Below, piece after piece: positions 11,770 through 24,032 of a DNA stretch of 64,000 bases; the first letter of the stretch is position 1, and the number at the start of each line of letters is the position of its first letter. Made by a program: the position numbers and the translations under genes. Location: positions 16,843,666-16,907,665 of the forward strand of contig JBCFYV010001001.1 of NCBI GenBank assembly GCA_039000515.1. Reading direction: 5' to 3'. The stretch is from Timema cristinae (lineage: Eukaryota > Arthropoda > Insecta > Phasmatodea > Timematidae). Below the pieces are notes generated by a model that saw only the letters and a program-made list of their open reading frames with translations, had not been told where the DNA came from and made no database searches.

Positions 11770-13026
11770 TCTTGGGAACTTGTTTGATTTTAATTATTGG
11801 ACATTTGTTCGATTTTTGAGTAATTTTTCACTTTTAGTGATTGGTTTTGAAGTTTTTTTTTATATAAATTCTTCTGACCTTTGTTCCACATATCTAGTAA
11901 GTTCTGAAAGATAAATCAACACTTATTGTAATGTTTAAAAGAGCTAGCCTGATATATTCATGTTTGTACGCCACCATTAGGGTGATATTTGATATAACGA
12001 TTGAATTGGGTCCAAGTTTGCTGTTCTGTATTATAATAATTAAAAAGGGATGATATCTTATTTTATAAATTAAAAGTTCAGGTGTTTTATAGTTTATTTT
12101 TATTTTAAGTAGATAAACAGTTTTTTTGCTAGATATTTCACACGTTGTAGATTTTAATAAAAGCCCGACTATTACGTTATATCCATGATGTTTCACGACA
12201 CGTGAAATTTAGAACACAGATTAAGATGTCATAAACTCTACCTACACGGCTCCTCGTCAGGAAGGAAAGTGAAGAGATGTATACACCCTGAAGGGGTATA
12301 TCAAGCGACATTTCCTTCTAGAAGCTTCCCAAAATAAAAATAAAAAGGTATGGTCATCCAGGTGCGTTTCTGTCCACAAAACTGCGTTGTCTTTTTAAAC
12401 AGAGACGTAGGAGGATGTCACCATACCTTGCAACTTAACAAATTAATACAAATAAATCTTACTACCCGCTCTCATTTAAAATATCGTAATTTTGAATAAA
12501 GATTTGAATAATAAATTATTGAGATGTATAATTCCATATCATTACAATTGTTTGAAAAATGTTTTTTCTAAATAATTTTATTTTAGTCTATTTTCATTTT
12601 ATCTAGTTTCTTCTTCAGGTGTTTCTCACCATTTTAAAAGGTTGGGCGTTGTCAAAATAATGACGTATTTGGGATAGTGGTGATGGTTTTGGTTTGTCTG
12701 GTCACTATGATCTGTGTAGACCAAAATGGGAGTTTGAAACCATCCCATCGATGGTTGTTTTTGTTGTATTAGACGTCAGACCCGTAGAAGTGATTTCTTA
12801 TGTTGTTGAAAAATAACTCACGTTTGAAAGGCGCAGCTAAATAACCCCATTTTCCTATTACTTCCCCCTCTTATCCTGGTTCAAGCTTCAGTGTTGACAT
12901 ACTTCGAGTTGGAAGAGGTAAAACCACTCTACTAATAATTATTGGTTATACAGTACATGCTCACTGTTTTCCCGCCTCGCCTAGTCGTTGTATTGTACGA
13001 TTGGAACCAACTATACGTATTATATT
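11770..13026. other. No gene; one small foldback
   Basis: AT-rich sequence. The only structure noticed is the imperfect inverted repeat at 12346-12427. Confidence 0.5.
12346..12427. repeat. 82-bp imperfect inverted repeat
   Basis: The left end GGTATGGTCATCC pairs with the right end GGATGTCACCATACC. The similarity continues to GTTTCTGT and ACAGAGAC. It could be a tiny foldback element or chance. Confidence 0.4.
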
Positions 13027-13330
13027 GGTGACCCCGCGGTCTAGGGGTAAGGTGTCAGACTTCTTTGTTGGGGGTCCGGGGTTCGATCCTCGGTCCCGGC
13101 ACATCTTTATCTGATTGCCAAACCCTTCCTTCAACTCTGACACGACGTATATTAGTCACAACTCGTGAATGTGCGAAGTTTCAGACCTCCACCGTGGTTC
13201 GGATTCCACGTTAAACTGTAAGTCCTTCATTTCATATCACAATCACCCTACTATTACACATTAGAGTAAGTGCGTATAACCCGAACGGATAGTAAGAAGC
13301 GGTGCTATTATTAATAAAAATAATAATAGT
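13027..13330 (+). mobile_element. SINE-1, full-length copy
   Basis: The head GGTGACCCCGCGGTCTAGGG (A-box region), the B-box GGGTTCGATCC, the complete body and the tail CCCGAACGGATAGTAAG are all present. A decayed (TAA)/(ATT) array runs to about 13395. Confidence 0.8.
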
Positions 13331-13949
13331 CTAATAATAATAGTATAATTATAACAATAATCTAATAATAATAATGGTCGTCTAATTATAATAATATTAT
13401 GTATTGTTGTTTTACTTAATTGATATAAATTTCTAGGATATTTTCAGTTGGCTTTTATTATGAAAGTATAGTATAAATTAGATAAAATAAATCTCTGTAA
13501 ATAGCATAGATACATTTAAAGCAGGCCTGGGACATATTTTAAAGTTGAAGGACCACATAAAGAATTTAAATACAAGAATGGGCTGCGAATTAAAATACGT
13601 TCGTTCAGAAGACGCAATTTATTATTTAAAAAATAATAATATAGACAGTTCAAAATAAATGGTTCGGTGCACCGCAAAGAAATTTTCTCTCTCGTTTCTT
13701 GAAATGGAAACATTTAGTACTGAAAATTCCTTAGGTTTGTGAAATAAAATAATATACAATGTTGGATGGACACTCTACCAAAGAGAATAAATAAAATAAT
13801 ATGATATACACTGTTACATAAACATTTAGAAAAGAGGAATAGCTCTGTATACCAAATAACATTAAAAAAAATCACATTTCAAATACCCCCAAAAATATAT
13901 AAATTTGTTTATAAATCAGAAACTATTAATTTGGTAAAAATGTATTTCA

Positions 13950-14570
13950 AATAAAATATTTTTAGTATCTATAGTACCACAACTTTCAATTATAAGTTAT
14001 TTCGTATCTCAAATAGTTGTGGAAATATGATCAAAATGGGATATTTTCGCTTATGTAAAGTACCCTCAAAATTAATTTTCATGGGAAAAAGAGGGCTACA
14101 TATTTATTTGTAATGTTAAACAGTTCTTAGATACAAAACGTAATCTACCCATCTGTCCCGGACAACAGATCTAAATCGGTATGATGGCTTTTGTTCAAAC
14201 TTGATAGCCAGATGTCAAAGGAACATTTTTTAAAAGTTTGGAGCCCAGCCCTCAAATTAAGGGTTGTTTACAAATGAGGAATTTTTTTTAAATTATACAT
14301 TTTTCGAAAATGGCTCAAAATTTTTTTCTTAAAATGTATATCTAGGGAATGTATGAGCTCCTAAATAACACTGTGTGTACAATTAGTTTTTGGGCAAAAA
14401 TTCGTTAAACGGTAATTTACTGATGAGTGATTTTTGAAAATTTGAAATATTTTTAAAATGGGTTCTAGGATTTTATTTAAAATGTATATTCTAGGAATGT
14501 TTGCCATATCAAATAAAACTGTATACTTGTTATTTGTGGGAAGGGTGGGAATTCGTTAAAGGGCAGCTCC
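13950..14570 (-). repeat. Dispersed repeat R, copy 1
   Basis: It contains the R signature GTAAAGTACCCTCAAAATTA and TTATTTCGTATCTCAAATAG (about 13995-14085). Two ~150-bp internal units around 14280-14560 carry ATTCGTTAAA and TATCTAGGGAATGT / TATTCTAGGAATGT. It is related to 37020-37540, 51100-51900, 53400-54037 and 54406-54700. No coding sequence is seen. Confidence 0.5.
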
Positions 14571-14575
14571 TTTGG

Positions 14576-14750
14576 TAGTCGAAGACCATTCGACCACCGA
14601 AGAGGGTGATATTTATTTACCATTTTGATGGAAAGACGAGCCCGTATACAAATTATACATGTCAATACCATCCGGGAATTGAACCAGGCTCCCCAATATT
14701 TGGTAGTCGGCCACACAAACCGTTCAGCCACGGGAACTTAAACCAAACCG
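14576..14750 (-). mobile_element. tRNA-derived SINE-like unit, unassigned family
   Basis: Reversed, it shows CCGTGGCTGAACGGTTTGTG (A-box region) and GGTTCAATTCCCGG (B-box) at 14670-14735. A second leucine-type head fragment (CTTCGGTGGTCGAATGGTC) lies at 14585-14604. There is no matching acceptor stem, so this is not a tRNA gene. Confidence 0.4.
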
Positions 14751-15689
14751 TTAGTTACGTTTGTGTATCTCCATTAAAACAGTCATTCAGATTGTGTCCA
14801 TTAGTCGTGTTTGAAATAAAACTCTCCCAACATAAACTGGAGAGGCTGTTGATCCAGTAACACACGGACATGGATTGGAGGGAGTATAAAACGAGCCTTG
14901 CCAAAAATTTACGTAAGTTTAATTTTTTCATATACACCGTCGACCTTTCCAACTCCTTCAGGAGCGATAAATTATTTATCTTGTTCACGATTCATTGAAA
15001 ATGTATGGACCATATTTTATAATTTTTTTTTTAAAAGAAGAAGAGAGGCCTTATGCTAGCGCCCCTTTCATTTACGCAGATATAAATCTTTTGGCAATAT
15101 TTATGTGGGCTCTCTGCTAGTTCGGCAAATGTTTATTTTTATCACAGTGACGAATTAACCGCACGAAGGTTTGGAAGCTGTATGCATGGTTTAGTGTAGA
15201 GTCTCTCAGATGAAAGGGTCGCCTGTTCCTTCTCGGGCCGTGTCGTGGAGTGAGAGTATTTATAGGCGATGAGAGATTGTGGGTTTGACTTCTAACAATG
15301 TCATAATGTAACCGTGTTTTGTCGTCATGTTGGTAAATGATAAATGTTTAAGAATAATTCGTGAAGTTTGAAAAAGCAAAATAAACAAATAAAAAAAAGT
15401 AGTTTGGGTAACACTTCCCCTGTGAGTCAGTAAATTAAGTATGACGAGCTATGAGTAGGGGGTCGCTGGTTCCAATCCAGCTTCAAGGACTTGAAATAAC
15501 GGGATAATGTGTCCTCCCAGATCGTCAATTCCCTCTTCTAGCCATGATCCTACGTCTTATCATAAGTTTTCATGCCTCAACGAAAAATGTGGCGTTCTTA
15601 TTGTATTTTTATATTATTATTATTATTATTGTTGACTTTTTCTTTGCATTACCTGTCTGGGCTATTCGTATATTTATATAAATAGAGTA
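14751..15689. other. No recognisable feature
   Basis: Mixed intergenic sequence. A lone T-arm-like site (CTGGTTCCAATCCAGC) sits at about 15467-15482 without the rest of a tRNA. Confidence 0.45.
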
Positions 15690-15885
15690 GGAACCTTGAA
15701 GAAAAGATTTATAAATGCACGCGCATTTACATGGAGTGAGAGTGGGAAACCATTTAGGAAAAACAACTCAGTAAGGCTACACTCGACCGGGATTTAAACC
15801 ATGGGCTCCCCATATCCGGCAAACTATTTTAGATAAGTTTGCCACTACGTTCGTGTGTCCACCAATGCGGATGACAACTATTTTA
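15690..15885 (-). mobile_element. SINE-3 fragment
   Basis: The reverse-oriented body (GAGTGGGAAACCATTTAGG), B-box (GACCGGGATTTAAACC) and head remnant are readable. It lies just beside the SINE-2 copy at 15907-16143. Confidence 0.5.
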
Positions 15886-15906
15886 TTATTATAATTTTTT
15901 TTGTTT

Positions 15907-16143
15907 TAGCACTACGTCTTATTACCCGTTCGGGTTACACGCTTAAGTACTAATTACGCTAATGGATTAGGAATTGGGAAAGTTGAATTTAGAGGAAGTG
16001 AACCCGCATTTGCGTGGAGGGAGAGTGGAGAACAATTTAGAAAAACCACCCTAGTTTACCCGACTGAGATTCGAACCTCGATCTCTCCGTCCTTGGCAGT
16101 CGAGTTCAACACGTCTAGCGCGCTAGCCTGCCACCGAGGCAGG
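15907..16143 (-). mobile_element. SINE-2 copy
   Basis: On the minus strand it has a head with CGCGCTAGACGTGTTGAAC, a B-box GAGGTTCGAATCTC, the body and the shared tail CCCGAACGGGTAATAAG. TTTTATTATTAT-like sequence on both sides may be a target-site duplication. Confidence 0.7.
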
Positions 16144-16149
16144 TTTTAT

Positions 16150-16370
16150 TATTATTATTAAATGTTCTGTTTTACGACAGGTCTATACCTAGCTTAGACC
16201 GCCAATACACCCTGTCCTCTGCCTCCTCCTTCAGCTCCTAAAATGTTCTCCTTTCCTTCAAGTCATTCGATATTTTAATCCTCCTTCTTCCTAAACTCCT
16301 CTTTCCCTCTACCTTTCCTTATATGACGTCATGCAGAAGACAGTTCCTCCTAAGGATGTATAAATATCCA
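16150..16370 (-). pseudogene. Possible LINE 3' end (weak)
   Basis: One minus-strand frame reads EEAEDRVYWRSKLG after a basic stretch, like the extreme C-terminus of some LINE polyproteins. An ATT-rich tail follows at 16146-16160. The match is short and may be chance. Confidence 0.3.
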
Positions 16371-16508
16371 GTTTGCTTTGTACCGAAGAATCAAATCCAA
16401 AATGGATCTCTTCTCACCCACTCTTCTTAGGATTCCTTCATTTGTCACCCTGTCTGTCCACCCGATCTTCTCAGGTCTTCTTACTAACATTTATTATTAA
16501 TAACTACA

Positions 16509-16836
16509 TATTATTATTATTATTATTATATTATTATTATTATTATTATTATTATTAGCGCCGCGTCTTACTACCCGTTCGGGTTATACGCACTTACGCT
16601 AATGTGTAATGGTAGGGTGATTGTGAGATGAAATGAAGAACCTACAGTTTAACGTGGAATCCGAACCACGGTGGAGGCCTGGCATTCCACACATTCACAA
16701 GTTGTGATTAATACACGTCTTGTCAGAGGTGAAGGAAGGGTTTGGTAATCAGATAAATCTGTGCCGGGACCGAGGATTGAACCCCGGACCCCTAGCACAG
16801 AAGTCCGACACCTTACCCTTAGACCGCCAGGTGACC
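16509..16836 (-). mobile_element. SINE-1, full-length copy with expanded (ATT)n tail
   Basis: The tail array spans 16509-16557 and the body with head runs to 16836 (CCGCCAGGTGACC). The B-box reads GGGTTCAATCC reversed. The apparent peptide over 16720-16905 is a shadow of this SINE. Confidence 0.8.
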
Positions 16837-16913
16837 TTCTCGTATATTTATCAATTTTGGTATTTTATAGGTATTGTTACTGTTGGTCAGCTGTCAGCCT
16901 TATAGTAAAGGCT

Positions 16914-16915
16914 AC

Positions 16916-16981
<66 letters not shown>
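16914..16981. repeat. (ATT)n followed by (AGT)n microsatellite
   Basis: About 10 ATT units pass into about 12 AGT units. It lies 80 bp past the head end of the SINE-1 at 16836, so it is not that SINE's tail. Confidence 0.9.
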
Positions 16982-16982
<1 letters not shown>

Positions 16983-16984
16983 TA

Positions 16985-17906
16985 ATCATCAGTGGTTGAC
17001 TAATTTATTCTTTCATAATTTGAATAATAAATTATTCCCTAGCGTGCTTAAGCTCAAATATGTATTACGTCTGTAATGCGGTGCTAAGTATACCTTCTTT
17101 GCAGTCTTGTATGTCCCCTTTGCGTCATTATTAATTCACAGAGCGAAGAATAGAGAAGCTAGCTACACAAAGAAAGGAGCGAGAAGGGTTAGAGAGGAGT
17201 GGAAAGAAACAAACTATACATTTTTACATTTATGAAAATAAACTTGGGCCATAATTAAAGAAAGAAGAAGACTTTTAAAATATATGTTTTATTCCCTAGA
17301 GACCAAAACCCACGGAACATTTCCAAAACATGCAAAGGAATTCAAAACTATAGGTAACGCAATGGTTAAATATGCTAATTGGCTTTTTTTGTATTTTAAA
17401 CTTGCCTCTAGTTAGTTTCTTTATCATTCTGTCCCCTTAAACTTCGAGGCATTGTCGGGATTAAAATAAGCACCACTGTCGAAATATATACATTATACAA
17501 CTTAATATGCTAGCATAGAGTATAATTGATAGTCTAACGTAATGGCTAAGAGTTGTAGTGCTTATTATTTTAAATACACACTAATGGCCACGATCCATTC
17601 TCATGATAAACCAAAAAGCTAAATAAGCAGAACACAACCCTTGGTTAGAGATTTTATAGATAGAACATTTCTCAAATATTTAAATCGAATGGATGCAATC
17701 GATATACTCCAAGCTTTAAAATTCTCACTTCAGTTTTAATTTGTCCTAGTGACGTTAATACCAGTAATATTACCAAATGAGCTTAAATAAGGCATTAACA
17801 GCGATTGTAGTTCTCTTCTCACGTATCGGATACAGCGCTTGGTGGTTGAATGAGTCACTAACGTCGGGGTTTCTCGGTCTGCTAGGGACCAGATCAGATG
17901 TGTTAA
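16985..17906. other. No recognisable feature
   Basis: AT-rich intergenic DNA with no supported ORF. Confidence 0.5.
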
Positions 17907-18112
17907 GTAGGGAATGTAGGGAACGCAAGAAAAGGTCGGTGTTTTTGCTATTTTTATAGCAAAATATATTATTTTTTTGCCAAAATAAATCAAATATTGC
18001 TCATATAGAAACATATAATTTGATTTTCTTCACATGGTTATATCAATAGTTCTTGACTATCTTTTATTAGCATAGCGGGATTATATGAGACGCTTTTTTA
18101 AATGAAGAGAAA
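17907..18112. mobile_element. MITE-1, half copy
   Basis: It starts directly after TTAA (17903-17906). It keeps GCCAAAATAAATCAAATATT and TTTTCTTCACATGG and stops in the middle of the element near 18112. Confidence 0.5.
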
Positions 18113-19126
18113 AATACGGAATCCTAGTGTAAATAATTTTCAATACGGGTTCGCTTGCTTTTTTTTAATTTTCACAGAACATTTAACTTTGTTTTAATAT
18201 AATTTACCCATTTTCTGATTGCGATGTAAAATAGGAATACAGTTTATTGTAGGTGTATAGTGACAACTAAACTAGAAATAAATGTTTAAAATCTTTAATA
18301 TAGTAATTTATTTTGAAAATTGAACGTCGGCTCTGAAGCAAGAACAACAAGTGAAAATAGAGCGTCAACTGAATTACAGTATAAATCCAGTAAATGTTTT
18401 ACAAGTGGATGTGTACAGGTTTGTTAATTTTAAAACGCACTTGTTAATACCGAGAATCGGACCGGATAATACAAGAGCCGGATAATAGAAGGTCGGATAA
18501 TTGCGACTCTAGTGTATATAAACATTTAAATGAAAAGGTTAACTCCCACTTCATTTTGTGATTTAAATTGAACTACATACTGATAGATTTCCTCTATTTA
18601 TCTATTCGCCAAACCATATTACGATCTGCAAGACCAAACAACCAAAAAACCAACAAACGATTAGTTTTTTAATTAAACTTTTCTTTTAACAGTTTTTACA
18701 TTATTGAAACACAAAATTTAAAAATAACCTTTGGATTTTGTTGTTGTTGTGGAAACTGCGTCTTTGGTTCACTTAAAAATGTTTAACAAACGAGAAAACT
18801 TAAAAAAAGCTGCGTTTTCTTCACAAATTAAGATGGTTAATCATCTGAAAAAAGTATGTTGATGACGTCATATAAACCGTATTTGGTTGTGTTCATGGGT
18901 ATGGGTTTACGAAATAGAACAGTTTTATTTTGAAACAAAGGACCGAGCCTATAAAGTTAATTCGAATGACAAACGTACTTATAGATGAAAAATGTTAACA
19001 TGCAGGGAGTGAACTGTTGTCTTTCGAATGAACTTCATAGTCTCAAACCTAAAATTTTGTATGGCTCTTTCTCCGAGTAATTTAAACCATTTATTTATTT
19101 TGGGTGGCCAGTTCTAACAAGATACA
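18113..19126. other. No gene; possible pogo/Tigger-like terminus
   Basis: At about 18450-18515, reversed, the sequence reads CACTAGAGTCGCAATTATCC with two further ATTATCCG words. This resembles one end of a pogo/Tigger-type element. No partner end was found. Confidence 0.3.
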
Positions 19127-19416
19127 AAAAGTGAATATATTTATTTATTTTTTATTTTAGCACCGCGTCTTACTACCCGTTCGGGTTATACGCTTTAAGT
19201 ACTAATTACGCTAATGGATTAGGAATTGGGAAGGTTGAATTAGAGGAAGTGAACCCGCATTTGCGTGGAAGGAGAGTGGAAAACCATTTAGGAAAAGCCA
19301 CCCTCAGTTCACCCGACCGAGATTCGAACCTCGATCTCCCCGTCCTCGGCGGTCGAGCTCAACACGACTAGCGCGTTAGCCAACTACGCCACCGAGGCGG
19401 GTTAAAAGTGAATATA
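19127..19416 (-). mobile_element. SINE-2 with 13-bp target-site duplication
   Basis: AAAAGTGAATATA flanks the unit at 19127-19139 and 19404-19416. The body 19140-19403 has a complete head (CCGCCTCGGTGGCGTAGTTG reversed), the B-box GAGGTTCGAATCTC and the tail CCCGAACGGGTAGTAAG. Confidence 0.9.
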
Positions 19417-19577
19417 ATACTTTCTAATTTATTATTTCATGTAGCCTACTATAATATATATTGTTGCCACAACCGCGAAACAAAAGACATTATACATTAT
19501 TATTCCCAATGAAGAATTATTGGAAGCGTTTATTAACACTTGATTGATAATATAATATAATATAATATAATATGACT

Positions 19578-21360
19578 TCCAGGTAAATATTAATCTGGCC
19601 GATCAATATTTTAATCTGCCTAGTAAGTTAAAACTGCGTCTTATTTATAACAGATAAAGTTTATCGGCCAGATAAAATTTATTCATCCATCACATTTTTA
19701 TCGGGGGGTTTAGGTATCCGATAACTATTATCTGGGAGTTAAAATACGCGTTGCCATGGTGACCAGTCTATATGTGTTAAGCTTTGTTTATTGTGTTTAT
19801 TGTGGGTTGGACCCAACATGTTGGCCAATATTTTGGGAGACAAGACATGTGGAAAATTAAGCTGCGTTTATTGTCGCCAACTTGTTGGACCAACATCCTG
19901 AGTCCTCCGCTAGTTTTTAATCAGTTTACACATTTCTAGCCATGGATAGCATCATATTACTTGCCGTTTATTTATTTATTATGTTGACAGGAAGTGTACT
20001 CTGGCAGTAAAAACCAAAACGTAAGAAACGGTAGGGGGTTCGAAGGTTTTTTTTTTTTTTGCTAAACGTAGAATTGAAGGTGTGTACATGGTGATAATAA
20101 ATTACCTACATTTGCAAAGTGGAGTTGATAACTTTGTACACATGTAACATCACAAAGAACAGAATACTTTTGATATAAATCAATTAGTTTAACTTTACTC
20201 TACTAGCCCTGTTCCATTCCATGATCACAAAATTATGCAAGCTCCGATTTTACTAATCTTAAAACAAAACACGTGCTTCGCCAAGGTTAGAGACTGGTTC
20301 AACTCGATAGCGCATGCGCAGAACTTCCCAGCTGGGCCAACATGTTGGGTTGGTCTTTTATTATCTCCAACAAATGATCCAACACAACTTGTTGGCTCTG
20401 ACCGGCTCTCCCAACACCAACATGTTGGCCAACATCCCCAACAAATTGGGAGTGCCTTTATATTGTAACACAGCTTGTTGAGATCGTGTTTGCCAACATT
20501 TTGTGTTACAATATAAACGAGGCTTATTCAACCTTTTGAGGTTAAGTTTATTGATAACTTTTTTTAGTGAACCTAAAATGTTTATAAAGTGACCAACATT
20601 TTTTTAGATGTTATATTATTTAATTTATTTAAAAAACTTAGAGTTATAAAATATTCAACACATTTTATTTAAAGCACTATAGCCCTAAAGTAAATGATTT
20701 AGTTGAACTTGTTTTTAAAATAAAATATTCGATCCAATTTTTTTTATAAGCATCACTTTCTATTATAAAAATAAACAATATTAGATTCATTTCGGATCTT
20801 ATTCTAAATTATTTTAGGTATGTTATTCGTTTCGAATACAATTAGAAATTTATTTTCTAAGCATGGGACTTGATTCGGATTCGATTCGAGTCAGTTGGCC
20901 AAGATTATAGGAAGATGAGTAATGATTATTCAATATTTCTATGTGTTTACCGAGGGTACAACCCTTCGCGCACAATTTTTTAGAAAAACTGTAACTAAGC
21001 TTACATTCTCTATCCCTGTACATATAAATAAAATCCTGGGTATATCTTTGTAATACGAGTTGGTTTTTACTCCTCTATTTCTTCTCTTTCATTAATAGTT
21101 TCAATTATTTCATCCGATTCACGCAATGGTGCAGGGAAATATTCCGCCATATTGGACCTCTGAAAGGCTGAGGAATGAGATCAGACACAGTACCAACCTT
21201 GCTTGGTCTGCATGAAAATAAATAAATGTATCCTAGATAATTATCCGGCAGATAAAACTCAGTTCGTGATACGCTTAAAATATTAAAGTGGCTGACAAAT
21301 TTAATCCGTTCGATAAATTTAACCTGCCGTTAGCGATATTTATCTGGTAATCATAAAGTT
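19578..21360. mobile_element. Possible larger inverted-terminal element (weak)
   Basis: Both borders carry clusters of TTTATCTGNC / GNCAGATAAA words in opposite orientation (19580-19740 and 21235-21360), like subterminal repeats of a DNA transposon. The extreme ends do not match well and no transposase is visible. The interior holds the MITE at 19858-20528 and otherwise AT-rich sequence without ORFs. Confidence 0.3.
19858..20528. mobile_element. MITE candidate with CAACATGTTGG-type palindromes
   Basis: The left end AGCTGCGTTTATTGT and the right end, reversed, AGCCTCGTTTATATTGT form similar termini next to TA dinucleotides. The interior is rich in the self-complementary words CCAACATGTTGG and CAACTTGTTGG. 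No transposase is present; Tc1/mariner-type targeting (TA) is a guess. Confidence 0.4.
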
Positions 21361-21728
21361 ACCAAACCACACAAACCACTCCTACGGTAGGTAGATTCTA
21401 CTTCCTGTGTTTCGCTTTGTATCAGGTTGTCATCAATCGCAGGACGTTGCCGGTTTCATACCGCGACAAGTCTTTCTTCCGCCCGCTGATTAGACCTCCC
21501 GTCTCATACACGAACAAAAGAAAAGAAAAGCACTTGATTAGAGCTAGTCTCTGTCGCCTGGCCTTACATTAGACAAGCCTCTTTCCTTCCTCGTTTCCGA
21601 TTAGTTGGGCAATTAAGCTATCTGATAATCTCGCCATGAGTCATTTTCAACTTCCGACATTTGTACACACATCCCCCCCTCTCTCTCCCTCACTCCATGG
21701 TGTATCTTTGAAATCACTTGCTCTCTTA

Positions 21729-21975
21729 CTCGCCTCGGTGATTGGTCGTATGAATTAAAGCGCTACTCTCGTGTTGGACTAGACTCCTGAGGACTGAGAG
21801 ATCGAGGTTCGGATCTCGGTCGGGTGTGCTGAGGTTTTTTTTTTCAAGATGGTCTCCCTCCACGCAAATACGGGTACACTTCCTCTAAATAGAACCTTCC
21901 TGAGCCTAAAACCACTCTCGTAATTAGTACATAGGCACATAACCCGAACGTATACTAAGATGCGATGCTAAAAAA
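21729..21975 (+). mobile_element. SINE-3 copy
   Basis: The head CGCCTCGGTGATTGGTCGTA, the B-box GAGGTTCGGATCTC, the body words and the tail ATAACCCGAACG ... GATGCGATGCTAAAA are present. Confidence 0.65.
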
Positions 21976-22026
21976 ATGTAGGTAGCCCAAAAGGATGGTA
22001 AGAATCAGTGAAAACTATAACTTAAC

Positions 22027-22090
22027 TTTAGGATATGAACTCGAATGGGTAGTAAGACGCGGTGCTAATAATAATAATTTAGGATATGAA
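22027..22090 (+). mobile_element. SINE-type insertion of only 38 bp with 13-bp target-site duplication
   Basis: TTTAGGATATGAA is perfectly repeated at 22027-22039 and 22078-22090. Between them lie 38 bp consisting only of the shared SINE tail (GGGTAGTAAGACGCGGTGCT) plus (AAT)n. It is an extreme 5' truncation of SINE-1, judged by the TAA tail. Confidence 0.85.
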
Positions 22091-22322
22091 GTATGAACGC
22101 TTGTATGTTATCAAGGGATCGCGACGGTATCAAAGACAAGAATACTATACAATACTATATCTAATGCTAGAATTAGACAAGGTAAGATTATTAACTTTCA
22201 GGGTAAATGGATGGTACATTCCAGAAGACAAAGCTATTTCAGCACTTAAAACTGCATCTTAGCACCAATTATTTACCATCTGAGTAAATTGTATAACCCG
22301 TACGTTACCATATGGAAAAAGT

Positions 22323-22535
22323 CGTTAATCTAGTCTATGCTAGTTTGCTGATGAATGGGAGGTAAGGGATTGAATCCCGGCCGGGTTTATCGAGGTGTTT
22401 ATTCCCAAACATGTTTTTATTCTACCTCCAAGAGAATTCAAGCTCACTTCCTCTAGATTATACCCTCTTCATCCCTACCCCACTAATGTAATTATGCGTA
22501 CAGCCTGGGCAGGTAATAAGACGTGGATCATATAA
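22323..22535 (+). mobile_element. SINE-3, degraded copy
   Basis: A B-box-like GGGATTGAATCCCGGCC, the body words CCTCTAGATTATACCCTC and CACTAATGTAATTA, and a decayed tail (GGTAATAAGACGTGG) are present. Confidence 0.5.
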
Positions 22536-22539
22536 CAAA

Positions 22540-22971
22540 ATTACATACCTTAACACAGGTAGTATATTCTTGTGGGCAGCAGCTGAATTCGAGACAAGGT
22601 ATTACAGCTCGACACTCGACCATTCTAATCAGCGTACTACGGGAATCTGTCTCCTCCACATGTTTCTAAGTTTAGCCTTTTGAAATTATACAGATAAATG
22701 AGATCTCAAAATTTTATGACGCGTAAGTTTCTAAAATACTTCACACAATTTTTCGTTCATTAATTTCATTTTGTTCAACTATTTTAATAAAATATATCAA
22801 TGTAAGCTGATAAAATAAAAAGCAAAAATAAACTCGTTAACGAAATATTACATAAAATATTAAATAAATTCTAACTGTGATTTTTTCTGTTTTTTTTTTA
22901 GCAAAATTACCTTAAGTTAGTGAAACGTTTTGAATTGGTGATCTGCACAAACACCTTCCCCCCCCCCTCCT

Positions 22972-23002
<31 letters not shown>

Positions 23003-23784
23003 TGATATAAAAAAAACTTTTTGCAAGCATGACAAGTGGATTGCATCAGCATCTTTCGATATTTTTTTAAAACTGTAGGACATTTGTAAAATCCTCCATT
23101 ATCGCCAAACGATCGTTTCTGAGAATTCCTTAATTTTATCTGTAGATGATTTGATTGGTTCTGAGGTTTTTCCATGAAACAGACATCGAACTTAGGTACG
23201 AAGCACTACACTTCTGTCACTATATTCCACTATAATTCAAATTTATCTTTTCTTACATTTTTGTTGGGAAGCCTCCAACGTACTAATTGTAACTCACGAC
23301 ACATCGGTTGAAAAGCGCTGACATAGATCATCCTCATCAGATCCTCAAGTATGTGTGTGCTAATGGTAAAACCCGTAAACCCCCAACCCTTGTCCTTGGT
23401 CTCTACCAACAAGAAGAATTCTTCACTGCCCTATATTTAAACAGGGCCTTGAAGATGTGCTTGGAATCGCTTGCCATTTTTTTTTTTTTTGCCAACAAGC
23501 TGAGATTCCTTTGTGCCCCCCACCCCCCTCCCCCCACTATTTTTTTAAATTTGCTGCTTTTATAACGTTTCGCGCCTTGTTGTCGTTCTGTTTTGAAGCA
23601 CTTACCACCCTCCTCCGCTGAATTTCGCTCCCTGGTGCTAGAAGAGTAAATGTCACGGGCAATAACACATGTTGGCACTATTTAACAAACTATAACTTTG
23701 TTTTCTGGCTAACGGATATGCTTGGGTGTTTTCTTACACACACTCACACGCACACCATTACTTAATTAAGCTTGATTCACACGT
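22540..23784. other. No gene; (CA)n at 22974-22999
   Basis: Several short frames cross low-complexity runs (poly-C, CA, poly-T). None has a motif. Confidence 0.5.
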
Positions 23785-24032
23785 TTATTTTAATTTATTT
23801 GAGGTATTTATCATGAACTTTCTGAACCTACTGATTATATCAGCACAGACTTACAAATTAACTTAAATCTAGACCAGACACAACGTCCAGTCCCCGAACG
23901 TTAATTCATCACCATGAAAGGGTAAAACCCACATTTCACCAATGATATTATTTTCCGGCCATGCCAGGAATCGAACCCGGGAGCATTAGTTCAGTAGACA
24001 GACACGCTACTGACTGAGCTAAGGTATCGGAT
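23785..24032 (-). mobile_element. SINE-5 copy whose 5' edge is the retrotransposon insertion site
   Basis: Reversed, the unit starts ATCCGATACCTTAGCTCAGT (A-box TAGCTCAGTCAGTAG). It has the B-box GGGTTCGATTCC at about 23967-23980, then GGCATGGCCGG, and ends ACCTCAAATAAA. If the A-box is aligned to tRNA numbering, tRNA-like position 1 is the G at 24028. The four bases before it (GGAT on the plus strand, 24029-24032) are exactly the duplication made by the adjoining Ty3/gypsy element. Confidence 0.7.

Noticed and set aside
16720..16985. Peptides with [24 protein letters not shown] sequence (also at 12961, 46657, 61458)
   Set aside because: They are translations of the SINE-1 head and recur at each copy; not genes.
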